Source: Anaerobacillus alkalilacustris (GTDB lineage Bacteria > Bacillota > Bacilli > Bacillales > Anaerobacillaceae). From it: a stretch of DNA of 63,971 nt. Within the stretch, counting starts at the first letter, position 1. Each line of letters begins with the position of its first letter. Of this stretch, positions 29,271 to 37,637 are shown one piece after another. The position numbers were made by a program, and so were the translations under genes. The stretch spans positions 1 through 63,971 of the forward strand of contig NZ_MLQR01000036.1 in NCBI RefSeq assembly GCF_001866005.1, given 5' to 3'. Below the pieces are notes generated by a model. It was not told the origin of the DNA and made no database searches. It saw nothing but the letters and a program-made list of their open reading frames with translations.

Positions 29271-29742
29271 TGCGCGGTTCAACCTCAGTTGTGCGCGATT
29301 CCTTGTCGAATATGCGCGGTTTTCCATTTTTATGCGCGCCACACCGGTTGTGCGCGGTCCAACCTCGGTTGTGCGCGGTTTCTCATTTTTGTGCGCGCCA
29401 CACCGGTTGTGCGCGACCCCTTGTCGGTTGTGCGCGGTTCAGCCTCAGTTATGCGCGATCCCTTGTCGATTGTGCTCGGTTCAACCTCGGTTATGCGCGG
29501 TTCCTTGTCGATTGTGCGCGGTTTTCCATTTTTGTGCGCGCCACACCGATTATGCGCGATTCTTCCTTCGTTATGCGCGGTTCCTTGTCGATTGTGCGCG
29601 GTTTTCCATTTTTATGCGCGCCACACCGGTTGTGCGCGATCCCTTGTCGATTGTGCGCGGTTTCCCATTTTTGTGCGCGCCACACCGATTGTGCGCGATC
29701 CCTTGTCGCTTGTGCGCGGGCTCCGTTTTTGTGCGCGCCACC
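29271..29742 (+). repeat. Phrase-repeat array 2 (TGCGCG motif)
   Basis: TGCGCG occurs at 29271, 29292, 29313, 29333, 29351, 29372, 29392, 29410, 29431, 29452, 29494 and onwards, that is every 18-21 bp. Position 29473 carries a TGCTCG variant. Phrases come from a small set: GTTCAACCTCGGTTG, GTTCCTTGTCGATTG, GTTTTCCATTTTTG and CCACACCGGTTG, in varying order. It lies between the start of the GGDEF-EAL gene and the fabZ terminator. Open frames through it translate into Cys/Arg-rich repeats and are not genes. Confidence 0.93.
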
Positions 29743-29745
29743 CTA

Positions 29746-29783
29746 AAGTAAGAAGGCTGCCCAAATGGCAGCCTTCTTACTTT
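29746..29783 (-). terminator. Rho-independent terminator of fabZ
   Basis: A 17-bp perfect stem (AAAGTAAGAAGGCTGCC and its complement) with a four-base loop overlaps the fabZ stop codon. It directly abuts the end of phrase-repeat array 2. Confidence 0.9.
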
Positions 29784-30216
29784 ATTTTTCACCTAGTGCA
29801 AACATTAATTCTGCTTCGGCAACTAATTTGCCGTCTACGTATGCTGTTCCTTTTCCTTTGCCGATTGAACCTCTTAGGCGAGTGATTTCTACTTCTAGAC
29901 GAAGTTGGTCTCCTGGTTTCACTTGTCCTTTGAAGCGGCAGCCATCAATTCCTGCAAAGAATGCTAGACGTCCACGGTTTTCTTCTTTGATTAACATAGC
30001 TACTGCACCAACTTGTGCAAGTGCTTCGATGATGAGTACTCCTGGCATAACAGGATAATCCGGGAAGTGTCCGTTGAAAAATTCTTCGTTAGCCGTTACA
30101 TTTTTAATTCCAACTGCACGTGTCCCTTCTTCTAGTTCTACGATGCGATCTACTAGTAAAAATGGATAGCGGTGCGGGATAATTTCTTTAATTTGTTGAA
30201 CATCTAGCATAGTCAT
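29782..30216 (-). CDS. fabZ: 3-hydroxyacyl-[acyl-carrier-protein] dehydratase FabZ
   Basis: Cytoplasmic dehydratase of type II fatty acid synthesis that converts 3-hydroxyacyl-ACP to trans-2-enoyl-ACP. The 144-residue hot-dog-fold protein shows [14 protein letters not shown], the catalytic His in [13 protein letters not shown] and the catalytic Glu in [16 protein letters not shown] lies eight bases before the ATG. It is the last gene of the minus-strand group after flhP and the EpuA-type gene and ends at a strong terminator. The location next to mbl-flhO-flhP is the usual one in Bacillaceae. Confidence 0.96.
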   Translation of the reverse strand: MTMLDVQQIKEIIPHRYPFLLVDRIVELEEGTRAVGIKNVTANEEFFNGHFPDYPVMPGVLIIEALAQVGAVAMLIKEENRGRLAFFAGIDGCRFKGQVKPGDQLRLEVEITRLRGSIGKGKGTAYVDGKLVAEAELMFALGEK

Positions 30217-30299
30217 GAATTAGTACCTCCTAATAGTAACTGATATTATTATAATTGTACCACAAATGTAAGTGTACTACATCCACCTCCCAAAATACA

Positions 30300-30336
30300 A
30301 AAGCCCATGATAGGTGTAAAAAACACCCGTCATGGA
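30300..30336 (-). terminator. Rho-independent terminator
   Basis: On the minus strand CCATGACGGGTGT pairs with ACACCTATCATGG (two mismatches) and CTTTTGT follows. It lies immediately after the EpuA-family gene. Confidence 0.7.
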
Positions 30337-30600
30337 CTACTCAATATCTTTATATATGATGTCGTGAATTTGCAGCCATGGTCCTTTTCCTAGTACATCT
30401 GTAGGGTTACCATCTCCGACAATCCCGTAGCCAAACATTGCTCCACCAACAAGGCTAGCCGCAAAGATTAATGTTACTAATAATACACGGACCCAGATAG
30501 GAATAAGACGAATGGGCTTGCGGCGATTACGCTTATTTTTCTCTTCTTTTTCTTTACGTATAGCTTGTCTATTTTTATTTTCTTTTTCATTAGTTGTCAT
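30337..30600 (-). CDS. EpuA-family small membrane protein
   Basis: An 87-residue protein with a highly charged Lys/Arg/Glu cytoplasmic N terminus (1-30), one transmembrane helix (VRVLLVTLIFAASLVGGAMF) and an extracellular tail. The tail has the conserved GYGIVGDGNPTDVLGKGPW, which is diagnostic of the EpuA family. Databases often label this family as an RNA polymerase beta-associated subunit, a name not supported by its membrane topology. It lies between flhP and fabZ, the usual Bacillaceae position. Function unknown. Confidence 0.85.
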   Translation of the reverse strand: MTTNEKENKNRQAIRKEKEEKNKRNRRKPIRLIPIWVRVLLVTLIFAASLVGGAMFGYGIVGDGNPTDVLGKGPWLQIHDIIYKDIE

Positions 30601-30669
30601 TCATACACCTTCTTCATTTAGAACGCATTATTAGTTGTTGATAGGTTCCGCTCTAAATATCAAACTTTA

Positions 30670-31515
30670 CTAGCCTCTAATGTTATTTACTAATCCCATC
30701 ATTTGATCAGCCATTGAAATGGAGCGTGTGTTGAATTGGTACGCTCTTTGGGCAAGGATTAGTTCGCTTAGTTCTTTGCCTAAGTCAACGTTCGACCCTT
30801 CCAATGCTCCTTGGATTAGTTTCCCCTCGTTTTCAGGAACTAATTCTAAAACATCATCGAAGCCTAGACCAAGCTGTTCAAGATCCGGGAACGAAAAATA
30901 ATTATCACCGATACTTTCTAATAATTGAGGCTTTGTTACACGAAAAAGTTGTAACTGACCTAAATTTATCTCAGTATCTAGTTCTCCTTTTAACGTAACA
31001 AGTATGGTACCTGTCTCAGTAACATTAATTGAGTCGTAATTAGCTGGTATCGCAATAGCATTACCAGTTGCTGACATAACGAAGTCACCATCACCTGTCA
31101 CTAAAAACAACTCATCTGCATTATTAGGGTTCGGCGTGAGATAAAAAGCTCCGTCCCTCGTAAAGCGTCGAGGTTCATTTTCATCAGTTGGTAAAACTTC
31201 AAAAAAGATCCCTTTCTCACCAATTGCTATATCAAGCGGGCGCCCTGTTTGATTAATGGCTCCTTGTTCCATACGTAGAATCGTTTGAGAAACTCGGGCA
31301 CCTGAACCAATACGAAGCCCGTTCGATGTGTTTCGTCCGGTTTCTTGCTGATGAACGGTTTGGTTATTCAACTGTTGAAAGAGCAAATCTTGAAACTGAA
31401 CATCGCGACGTTTATAGCCATTTGTGTTCACGTTAGCTACATTATGTGAAATTGTATCTAACTTTTTTTGTAATTGGCCCATTGTCACAGATGCCGTGAT
31501 CATCGATTGATTCAT
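30670..31515 (-). CDS. flhP: Flagellar hook-basal body protein FlhP
   Basis: A 281-residue FlgG-family rod/hook component of the distal flagellar rod. The N-terminal motif TVSHNVANVNTNGYK-like segment (DTISHNVANVNTNGYKRRD) and the C-terminal heptad-rich SNVDLGKELSELILAQRAYQ form the coiled coils that pack in the axial structure. GAGGTG precedes the ATG. It is preceded by flhO with 30 bases between, so both are in one transcript with mbl as in B. subtilis. Confidence 0.93.
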   Translation of the reverse strand: MNQSMITASVTMGQLQKKLDTISHNVANVNTNGYKRRDVQFQDLLFQQLNNQTVHQQETGRNTSNGLRIGSGARVSQTILRMEQGAINQTGRPLDIAIGEKGIFFEVLPTDENEPRRFTRDGAFYLTPNPNNADELFLVTGDGDFVMSATGNAIAIPANYDSINVTETGTILVTLKGELDTEINLGQLQLFRVTKPQLLESIGDNYFSFPDLEQLGLGFDDVLELVPENEGKLIQGALEGSNVDLGKELSELILAQRAYQFNTRSISMADQMMGLVNNIRG

Positions 31516-31545
31516 TTTGCACCTCGTTTTTTCAAATAAAGTTCA

Positions 31546-32367
31546 TTATCCGATTCTTCCAATCTCGTTAGCTGCTTTTTCCATGCTACGATCGTATGCC
31601 TGAAGTACTCGTTGGTTTGCTTCAAAGGCGCGAAAAGCCGTCATCATATCCGTCATCGTTTGCGTTGCATCAACATTTGACCGCTCAATAAAGCCTTGTT
31701 GAAGTTGATACGTAATCGCACCATTTCCGACTGCTGTACCAACAGGCTCTTCACCTTCATAACGGAGTAACCCATTCCCTTCTTTTACAAGTAGATTTGG
31801 ATTTTCCACAAACGCAACGTTTAATTGCGTAATTTCACCTACATCATTAAAGATGATACCTTCTCGTGAAACACGAAAATCTTCATTCGCAACTTGAATT
31901 CGATCTCCGTTGTTATCAAGGACATAAAATCCTTCACCAGTCGTTAAGAAGCCTTGTCCATCGACTGTAAAACTTCCGTTACGAGTATAGCGAGTATCAC
32001 CATTGTTATTTTCAACTGTGAAAAACAATGCTCCTGGACGTCCTGTCTCTTCGTTTACCGGAACGACACCTTGAAAAAGCGCAATGTCAGTACTGTTATT
32101 CGTCTCATGGATGTCGCCTTGGCGGAAATTCAATGTTTTTTCTTGTAAATAAACTCCCGTACTTAACTCACCAACATGATGAGAATTGCCTAAAGGACGA
32201 TTATCGCCTCCCATTGCTTTTACGAGCATGTTTGGAAAAGAACGAAGGGAAGCATCGTCTGCTTTAAAACCTGGCGTATTTGCGTTAGCTAAATTATTCG
32301 TTAACATTTCTTGACGGCGCTGTTGAGCAATCATTCCAGCAGCAGACGTATAAAATCCACGGATCAT
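31546..32367 (-). CDS. flhO: Flagellar hook-basal body protein FlhO
   Basis: A 273-residue FlgF/FlgG-family rod protein. The N terminus IRGFYTSAAGMIAQQRRQEM and NLANANTPGFKAD carry the conserved flagellar rod signature. The C-terminal ERSNVDATQTMTDMMTAFRA and FEANQRVLQAYDRSMEKAA form the terminal helix. GAGGTG lies five bases before the ATG. Exported by the flagellar type III apparatus without a signal peptide (family knowledge). The order mbl-flhO-flhP is conserved in Bacillus. Confidence 0.93.
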   Translation of the reverse strand: MIRGFYTSAAGMIAQQRRQEMLTNNLANANTPGFKADDASLRSFPNMLVKAMGGDNRPLGNSHHVGELSTGVYLQEKTLNFRQGDIHETNNSTDIALFQGVVPVNEETGRPGALFFTVENNNGDTRYTRNGSFTVDGQGFLTTGEGFYVLDNNGDRIQVANEDFRVSREGIIFNDVGEITQLNVAFVENPNLLVKEGNGLLRYEGEEPVGTAVGNGAITYQLQQGFIERSNVDATQTMTDMMTAFRAFEANQRVLQAYDRSMEKAANEIGRIG

Positions 32368-32508
32368 GTTTTCACCTCGTTATTTTTATGGAAAGCGCAA
32401 GGCGACTGTAGCTAGATACCTTTCTAACTTCCATGATAAAATCACTTTCAATCATTTAATCTATCATATATATCGGTAGGTTCCTATGAAAATTAATATG
32501 TAAATTAT

Positions 32509-32541
32509 GGAGCATCTGGAAAAAATACGACCAGACACTCC
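32509..32541 (-). terminator. Possible terminator or mRNA stem after mbl
   Basis: GGAGTGTCTGG and CCAGATGCTCC can pair with two mismatches around a loop of about 11 bases. A U-rich stretch lies in the loop rather than after the stem, so termination is uncertain. It sits 11 bases after the mbl stop. Confidence 0.4.
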
Positions 32542-32551
32542 GAACGTTATA

Positions 32552-33556
32552 CTAAATCTTAAATTTACGTTTTTCGATTTTATCTAAGTTTTCTAATAAT
32601 AGGCCTGTCCCTTTGACTACGCAGTGCATAGGATCCTCTGCAATTAGGACTGGTACTTTTAACTCTTCTGCAAGTAGTGAATCAATGCCATGTAGTAATG
32701 CTCCACCACCTGTGATAATTACACCTCTGTCGATAATATCTGCTGAAAGCTCTGGTGGTGTCTGTTCTAATACACTTCTTGAAGCTTGTACAATATGAGA
32801 AACTGGCTCTTCAAGCGCTTTTTGTATCTCCTCTGAGTATACGGTAATCGTTCTTGGAAGTCCACTGACCAAGTCACGTCCACGAATGTCAATTTCTTCT
32901 TTCCGTCCACCTGGAAACACCGTTGCTACCTCGAATTTAATTTGCTCTGCTGTACGTTCGCCGATCAGTAGTTTGTATGTTTTCTTTATGTAGTGTAAGA
33001 TTTCCTGATCAAACTTGTCCCCTGCGACTTTAATTGAAGAGGCGGTGACAATATCGCCCATTGATAATACAGCAACATCCGTTGTCCCACCGCCTATGTC
33101 TACGACCATGTTACCGCTTGGTTGGTAAATATCCATTCCTGCTCCAATTGCTGCTACTTTCGGTTCTTCTTCCAAATAAACATTTTTTCCACCGCTTTTT
33201 TCTGCCGCTTCACGAATTGCTTTTTGCTCAACAGATGTAATGTTTGTTGGACAACAAATTAAAATTCTCGGTTTAGTTAAAAAACCCCTCACATTAATTT
33301 TGTCTAAAAAATGCTTTAACATTGATTCTGTCAGGTCAAAGTTCGCAATTACACCATCCCTCATAGGACGAAGGGCAACAATGTTTCCAGGAGTACGGCC
33401 TACCATGCGAAATGCTTCATCTCCAACAGCTAAAACTCTACTTGTTTTTGTATCTATTGCGACTACTGAGGGCTCATTTAATACAATTCCTCTTCCTTTT
33501 ACGTGTATGAGAACATTTGCTGTCCCTAAATCAATTCCAATGTCCCTGCCAAACAT
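32552..33556 (-). CDS. mbl: MreB-like cell-shape protein Mbl
   Basis: An actin-like ATPase that forms membrane-associated filaments guiding lateral wall synthesis. The 334-residue sequence shows the phosphate-1 motif GIDLGTANVLIH, phosphate-2 VVDIGGGTTDVAVLS and the adenosine motif IITGGGALLHGIDSLL. GGAGG is well placed before the ATG. The position between spoIIID and flhO and the flagellar partner genes are those of mbl in B. subtilis, which separates it from mreB and mreBH. Confidence 0.95.
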   Translation of the reverse strand: MFGRDIGIDLGTANVLIHVKGRGIVLNEPSVVAIDTKTSRVLAVGDEAFRMVGRTPGNIVALRPMRDGVIANFDLTESMLKHFLDKINVRGFLTKPRILICCPTNITSVEQKAIREAAEKSGGKNVYLEEEPKVAAIGAGMDIYQPSGNMVVDIGGGTTDVAVLSMGDIVTASSIKVAGDKFDQEILHYIKKTYKLLIGERTAEQIKFEVATVFPGGRKEEIDIRGRDLVSGLPRTITVYSEEIQKALEEPVSHIVQASRSVLEQTPPELSADIIDRGVIITGGGALLHGIDSLLAEELKVPVLIAEDPMHCVVKGTGLLLENLDKIEKRKFKI

Positions 33557-33664
33557 GTTTTTTCCTCCCTGCTTTTAGTAACCGTTTCATTGTTCACTCT
33601 TAGTTTGTATCCAATGTATTATTTTATCATATATTGTCATTGCAGGGATATGATTTTCTTCTTC

Positions 33665-33952
33665 TTACTGTTGAGTTTCTGCAAATTTCTTTGATGCTGG
33701 TTCTGTCGTTTTCTGATATTTTACTTTTGTCGCTTCTCCACCTCTTAAATGGCGAATTGATTTGTGATATTCTAAAATTTCTTTTACTTCATTTGCCAGC
33801 TCTGGATTAATTTCAGGCAATCGTTCTGTTAAGTCTTTATGAACTGTGCTCTTGGAAACTCCGAATTCTTTTGCGATCGTTCTTACGGTTTTCCTTGTTT
33901 CGACGATGTACCTGCCAATCTTGATTGTTCGTTCTTTGATGTAATCGTGCAC
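33665..33952 (-). CDS. spoIIID: Sporulation transcription factor SpoIIID
   Basis: A 95-residue DNA-binding regulator active in the mother cell, where it switches sigma-E and sigma-K target genes. The core RTIAKEFGVSKSTVHKDLTE is the helix-turn-helix, and the basic C-terminal region contacts DNA. The start codon is GTG with GGGAGG eight to ten bases upstream. It is followed by mbl in the same orientation. The C-terminal tail (about 82-95) is not conserved in sequence among homologues (family knowledge). Confidence 0.96.
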   Translation of the reverse strand: MHDYIKERTIKIGRYIVETRKTVRTIAKEFGVSKSTVHKDLTERLPEINPELANEVKEILEYHKSIRHLRGGEATKVKYQKTTEPASKKFAETQQ

Positions 33953-34028
33953 ACCTCTCGCCTCCCTAATTCGTGAGGGTCCAAAAGGCTGTGTGACAGA
34001 TTGCTAGGAAAATTCATTCTTCATAATA

Positions 34029-34146
34029 AGGCACGTTCAAAAAGTCAGTAAAATCAGAAAAAAGAGTGAGGAGAAGTTCCTGTAGAAAATTTATTTTATA
34101 CCAGTCTCACTCGTCTTTTATCATTTAGGACTTTTTAAACACATCC
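34029..34146. repeat. Imperfect inverted-repeat element, possible MITE remnant
   Basis: The left part AAGGCACGTTCAAAAAGTC and the right part, read in reverse as AGGATGTGTTTAAAAAGTC, match at most positions. The match continues inward to AGAGTGAG/CTCACTC. The 118-bp segment can fold into one long hairpin. It has no coding capacity and I could not define target duplications. Confidence 0.5.
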
Positions 34147-34413
34147 TGTCTTATGTAGAGAGGAACTTTTATTTACATTTTCCATCACCTGACTTCTTTG
34201 GACCCTTCGTTTAATCTAATGATTTGTAACATTTTATTAAGGGAGACGGGTATATATGCATAAAACGTGATAAAATAAGGGTTTTTATTTGTAAAATGTC
34301 CCTTTTTTTGATAATTTTAAGTTTTCTTTAGAAAAGAAGAATATATCGAGCTGATGGCGCCTAGAGCTAGACACCTTTCGACCTACATAAATTTTATGCC
34401 TTTCTTACATTGA

Positions 34414-34448
34414 CAAAAAAACAGCCCTCAAAGTTAGAGGACTGTTTT
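34414..34448 (-). terminator. Rho-independent terminator of spoIIQ
   Basis: AAAACAGTCCTC pairs with GAGGGCTGTTTT (one mismatch) and a long U-run follows on the minus strand, just after spoIIQ. Confidence 0.85.
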
Positions 34449-34462
34449 GTCGTAAAATTATA

Positions 34463-35275
34463 TTAGCTTTGTTCTAGTTCTAATTCAAAAGTTTGTTCTT
34501 CCATATCTTTTTCATCTGCTTCTTCAGTTTCTTCTTCATCTTCATTTGGATCATTTGCATTGTCACTAACATCTACAGCTGAAACTGTTTGATTGAAAAA
34601 ATCCATTGGGTTTACTGGAGTACCGTCTTGACGAATTTCAAAATGTACATGTACACCTGCGTCTTTGTTATAAAGACTTCTTCCAGCTTGAGCGATAATA
34701 TCACCTTGTTTTACAGATTGACCTGCTTCAACTTTTAGGTCATCTAAGCTTTGATAAACAGTGACTACACCGTTATCGTGTTCAATATGAACAACTTTAC
34801 CAAACAATGCATCTTCTTCGGCTTTAACAACAGTACCACTTAATGCTGCAGTTACGTCAAATGTTTCACCGCTCTCCATTGCTAAATCAATGCCTTTATT
34901 TTGGCGGTAAGTATTATCATAAAGTACGAGAGCTTTTTTCTGTTCTTCTTCTGTAGCATCAAAATCAAAGAAATATCCGATTACTTTCACTTCATCTTCA
35001 TTGACAACTGGCATTTTGATCACTTCATCGACTTTTGCAACTGGGAATGCATCTTCATAATTCACATCAATATCTGCACCAGTTTCATAGCCTTCATCGT
35101 CAACAACTGGTTGTTCTTGAGTTACATTAGCTGTTCCTTGAAGATAAAGGACACCACTCAAAACAACTGCTCCTAAACCAAGATAAACTGCAGGTAAAGC
35201 CCAACGTTTTTTCATCATTTTTTGAAGGTTTGCCTTCATTTTTGTTAATTTAGAAGATTGATTTTCTTCTCTCAT
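34463..35275 (-). CDS. spoIIQ: Forespore engulfment protein SpoIIQ (LytM-like)
   Basis: Forespore membrane protein that pairs with SpoIIIAH across the septal space and forms part of the feeding-tube channel. A basic N terminus and one transmembrane helix (about 23-44) are followed by an extracellular M23/LytM domain (about 110-235). The motif position normally HKGxDxA reads QNKGIDLA, so the first zinc-binding His is replaced by Asn, while the second motif VHVHFEIRQDG is intact. Loss of a ligand is typical of SpoIIQ from Bacillus, which is not an active peptidase (family knowledge). The C-terminal tail is very acidic. AGGTGATG precedes the ATG. Confidence 0.93.
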   Translation of the reverse strand: MREENQSSKLTKMKANLQKMMKKRWALPAVYLGLGAVVLSGVLYLQGTANVTQEQPVVDDEGYETGADIDVNYEDAFPVAKVDEVIKMPVVNEDEVKVIGYFFDFDATEEEQKKALVLYDNTYRQNKGIDLAMESGETFDVTAALSGTVVKAEEDALFGKVVHIEHDNGVVTVYQSLDDLKVEAGQSVKQGDIIAQAGRSLYNKDAGVHVHFEIRQDGTPVNPMDFFNQTVSAVDVSDNANDPNEDEEETEEADEKDMEEQTFELELEQS

Positions 35276-35482
35276 TTAATCATCACCTCAGCAATCAGTC
35301 TGATCAAATTAACGGAATTATATACACAATTATAAAAAATATTAAATTTTTATTTTTCGACAAGGTTAGCAAAATTATTCATAGTTTTTTGTAAAAGTTT
35401 TGAGGCAGTTTATGCTAAATTTTGCACTGTGAGGGTGTGCTTTCTCGTGATTAGCTTTTGGAGGTTTGTTAAGGAGGGGGGA

Positions 35483-35660
35483 CGGACACTGAGTACGTTA
35501 TTTTAAGAATTACATCAATTTTTTGCCATTTTCGGACCGTGGTTCCGCTATTTGCTTAAATCCTTTAAGAAATGGCGCTCATCATACAAAATAAAGGATC
35601 TGATGTCCGATAACTTCTAAGAATCGCGCGTTTTATTGAAATAACGGAACTGGTGTCCAC
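35483..35660. repeat. Four-armed palindromic element 1 (178 bp)
   Basis: Four related arms occur as forward, forward, reverse, reverse: CGGACACTGAGTACGTTATT (35483), GGACCGTGGTTCCGCTATTT (35534), ATAAAGGATCTGATGTCCGA in the third position, and AATAACGGAACTGGTGTCCAC ending at 35660. Inner and outer pairs are complementary, so two nested hairpins are possible. A second copy of almost the same length is at 40444-40620. Confidence 0.75.
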
Positions 35661-35754
35661 TTAATCAGTCTTTTGAAGTGATATGAGCACCATCACAAGC
35701 CTTTGATGCCCTTCCCTTATAAAACCGAAACAAACTTAACAGAACTCTCCAAAT

Positions 35755-35797
35755 ACAAAAAAACGCATACGATTTTCGTAATGAAAATCTATGCGTT
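35755..35797 (-). terminator. Rho-independent terminator of spoIID
   Basis: AACGCATACGATTTTC pairs with GAAAATCTATGCGTT (one mismatch) around five bases, with a U-run after it on the minus strand. Confidence 0.85.
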
Positions 35798-35812
35798 CTC
35801 GTAATAACCTAA

Positions 35813-36835
35813 TTAATCTGCCAGAGCGGTCATAAACGGTTCTACAGAAGAAATTTGGACACCTTGGTAATAGTGTTGGATAATTTCTTGATAGCTTTTA
35901 CCTTCTTTGGCCAATCCATTAGCTCCATACTGGCTCATGCCAACGCCGTGCCCCCAGCCTCTAGTTTCGATGACGACATTGTCCCCATTTCGCTTCCAAC
36001 GAAAATCACTAGAGTCTAGATCTAACGCTTCTCTAATCTCGCGACCTGTGAATGATTTTCCACTTATGTTTACAGTTGCTACTCTGCCACTATCTGTACG
36101 AGCTGTAATTTCACCTACAGTTCCATCATTAGGAAGTTGTACTCCTAATGCATTCGTAAATTGTTGCGTTGAGATCACTTTTTCAGCGACATACCGAGGC
36201 GATTGGGTATCCCACGGGCTTTCGACACTTCTCAAATACGGAATTTCATTTGGCCAGTAATCCTCTGAATTCTCTGTATAGCCGTTACTCGTAGAAAAAA
36301 AGGTTGCGGTAATTGGTTCACCCTCATAAGTGATCACTTGCCCACGCGTACTTTGAACTGCTTCTAAGATTTTCGAATGTCTCCGTTCATAATCTTTGCC
36401 CCATTTTTTTCGAAGTTCATCTTCGTTTTGGTAAACTTGATGAATGACTGTATCTAATACGATGGCCCCTTCTGGTATATTGGTATCTAGCGGATTTAAC
36501 ATATGTCTAATGATAAAGGTACGCGCTGTTAGCGCTTGCGCCTTTAGTGCTTCAAGTGAAAAATCTGCTGGCATTTCTGAAGATACCACACCAACAATAT
36601 AGTCTTCAAAATCAACTTCTTCGATGACATTTGACTTTGTCCGAAAAACGGCCACTGATAAATCTTCTGGAACTCCTATTGAACCTTCCTCCGTATTTGT
36701 TACGTTTGATGTTTGCACGACTGCGGAGTTTACCGTTTGCTCTTGTGCATCTCCTTTAAATGCTAGTACAAGCATCGTAGGAATAATTAAAATGATACTA
36801 CATAGAATTGCACCGATTATGATTAGTTGTCGCAT
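35813..36835 (-). CDS. spoIID: Stage II sporulation protein D (lytic transglycosylase)
   Basis: A mother-cell, membrane-anchored glycan-strand cleaving enzyme that works with SpoIIP and SpoIIM during septal thinning and engulfment. One N-terminal transmembrane helix (about 5-27) is followed by the SpoIID domain with VSSEMPADFSLEALKAQALTARTF, which contains the catalytic Glu, ATFFSTSNGYTENSEDYW, and the C-terminal GHGVGMSQYGANGLAKEG zinc-related motif. The 340-residue length matches B. subtilis. GGAGGCG precedes the ATG. The neighbourhood with murA, ywmB and ywzB is that of B. subtilis. Confidence 0.95.
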   Translation of the reverse strand: MRQLIIIGAILCSIILIIPTMLVLAFKGDAQEQTVNSAVVQTSNVTNTEEGSIGVPEDLSVAVFRTKSNVIEEVDFEDYIVGVVSSEMPADFSLEALKAQALTARTFIIRHMLNPLDTNIPEGAIVLDTVIHQVYQNEDELRKKWGKDYERRHSKILEAVQSTRGQVITYEGEPITATFFSTSNGYTENSEDYWPNEIPYLRSVESPWDTQSPRYVAEKVISTQQFTNALGVQLPNDGTVGEITARTDSGRVATVNISGKSFTGREIREALDLDSSDFRWKRNGDNVVIETRGWGHGVGMSQYGANGLAKEGKSYQEIIQHYYQGVQISSVEPFMTALAD

Positions 36836-37105
36836 TGCCTATACGCCTCCAGTTTTTGAAATTGGACTAAGATTTGTAGACGATAATTGCAGCTAATATT
36901 CCATTGTCTATACGGAGTTTATGACTGTTTCAAAGAAAATAGACCTTTAAATTCAGAGTCTAATAAGTGAGTGAATTTCATCATTTACTTAAATGGAGCT
37001 ACATAAGTTTAAATGTTGTTTTATCCATCAATTTAGTATCCTAGTAGTGAAAGTGAACTCGTTTCAGCAAGCTGAAACATCGGGAAATCCCACCTACGCT
37101 TAGAG

Positions 37106-37262
37106 GAGGCCACTGAAAAAGTGAATGTTTTTGAAAAACGTATGATTATAGGGGGCCAAAAATGTCTCCCTAACCCCTCAAACGAGCCTTAGAAGCGATT
37201 AGAGGCTCGTTTTTTGAATATTATTTTTCAGATAAAAAAATTTGGGCTTTTTCAGCAGTCTC
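37106..37262 (-). mobile_element. MITE copy 3 (157 bp), inserted in a stem-loop
   Basis: Opposite orientation to copies 1 and 2: starts GAGGCCACTGAAAAAGTG and ends CAGCAGTCTC. The 9-bp duplication CGCTTAGAG flanks it (37097-37105 and 37263-37271). The unfilled target would read CCCACCT-ACGCTTAG-AGGTGGG followed by GGTCTTTT, a terminator-like hairpin that the insertion has split. Confidence 0.9.
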
Positions 37263-37515
37263 CGCTTAGAGGTGGGGGTCTTTTACCCTAAAAAAATTTC
37301 AGATAAACAATGATGAAATTCATTAAAGTATGTAGGCATGAAGTTATCAAGATTTTTATGTTTATGTATATGAGTGAATTTGATGATTACAATAACCGAG
37401 CTACATAAAACTACATCTTAGTTGGGAGAATGATGGATTATGAAATTCATTCATTTATTAGGCAGAAAAAAATTCATTACATTACGCTGGATTTTTTCAC
37501 AGTTTGTCCATATTT

Positions 37516-37559
37516 AAAAATCAAAAAGGAGAGTTTTTCATTTGTGTGAAATACTCTCC
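37516..37559 (-). terminator. Rho-independent terminator of murA
   Basis: On the minus strand GGAGAGTATTTC pairs with GAAAAACTCTCC (one mismatch) and TTTTTGATTTTT follows. It lies about 80 bases after the murA stop. Confidence 0.82.
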
Positions 37560-37637
37560 TGTGTTGTTTTAGAATAGATAGCTTTGCTTTTTGTCCAAAA
37601 TGATGTCACACAACATAACAGACAAAAATAGGCATAC

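Larger units (their letters stand above)
33953..34462. other. Intergenic region, 510 bp
   Basis: Contains the spoIIID upstream region, an imperfect 118-bp inverted-repeat element (34029-34146), the motif GAGCTAGACACC near 34372 (also near 22448) and the spoIIQ terminator. No gene was recognised. Confidence 0.5.
35276..35812. other. Intergenic region, 537 bp
   Basis: Contains the spoIIQ upstream region, four-armed element 1 (35483-35660) and the spoIID terminator. No small gene was recognised. Confidence 0.5.
36836..37637. other. Intergenic region, 802 bp, with MITE and repeated motifs
   Basis: The largest non-array gap. It contains MITE copy 3, the interrupted stem CCCACCT/AGGTGGG and the murA terminator. 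Two similar stretches, GAGTGAATTTCATCAT..GAGCTACATAA (36967-37013) and GAGTGAATTTGATGAT..GAGCTACATAA (37373-37410), lie about 405 bp apart. Inverted versions of the first motif occur near 37311 and 37434. No gene was recognised. Confidence 0.5.

Noticed and set aside
29238..29885. Open frames of 64-215 codons in array 2
   Set aside because: Same reason: Cys-Ala-Arg-rich translations of the TGCGCG blocks in all frames; the longest even runs antisense into fabZ.
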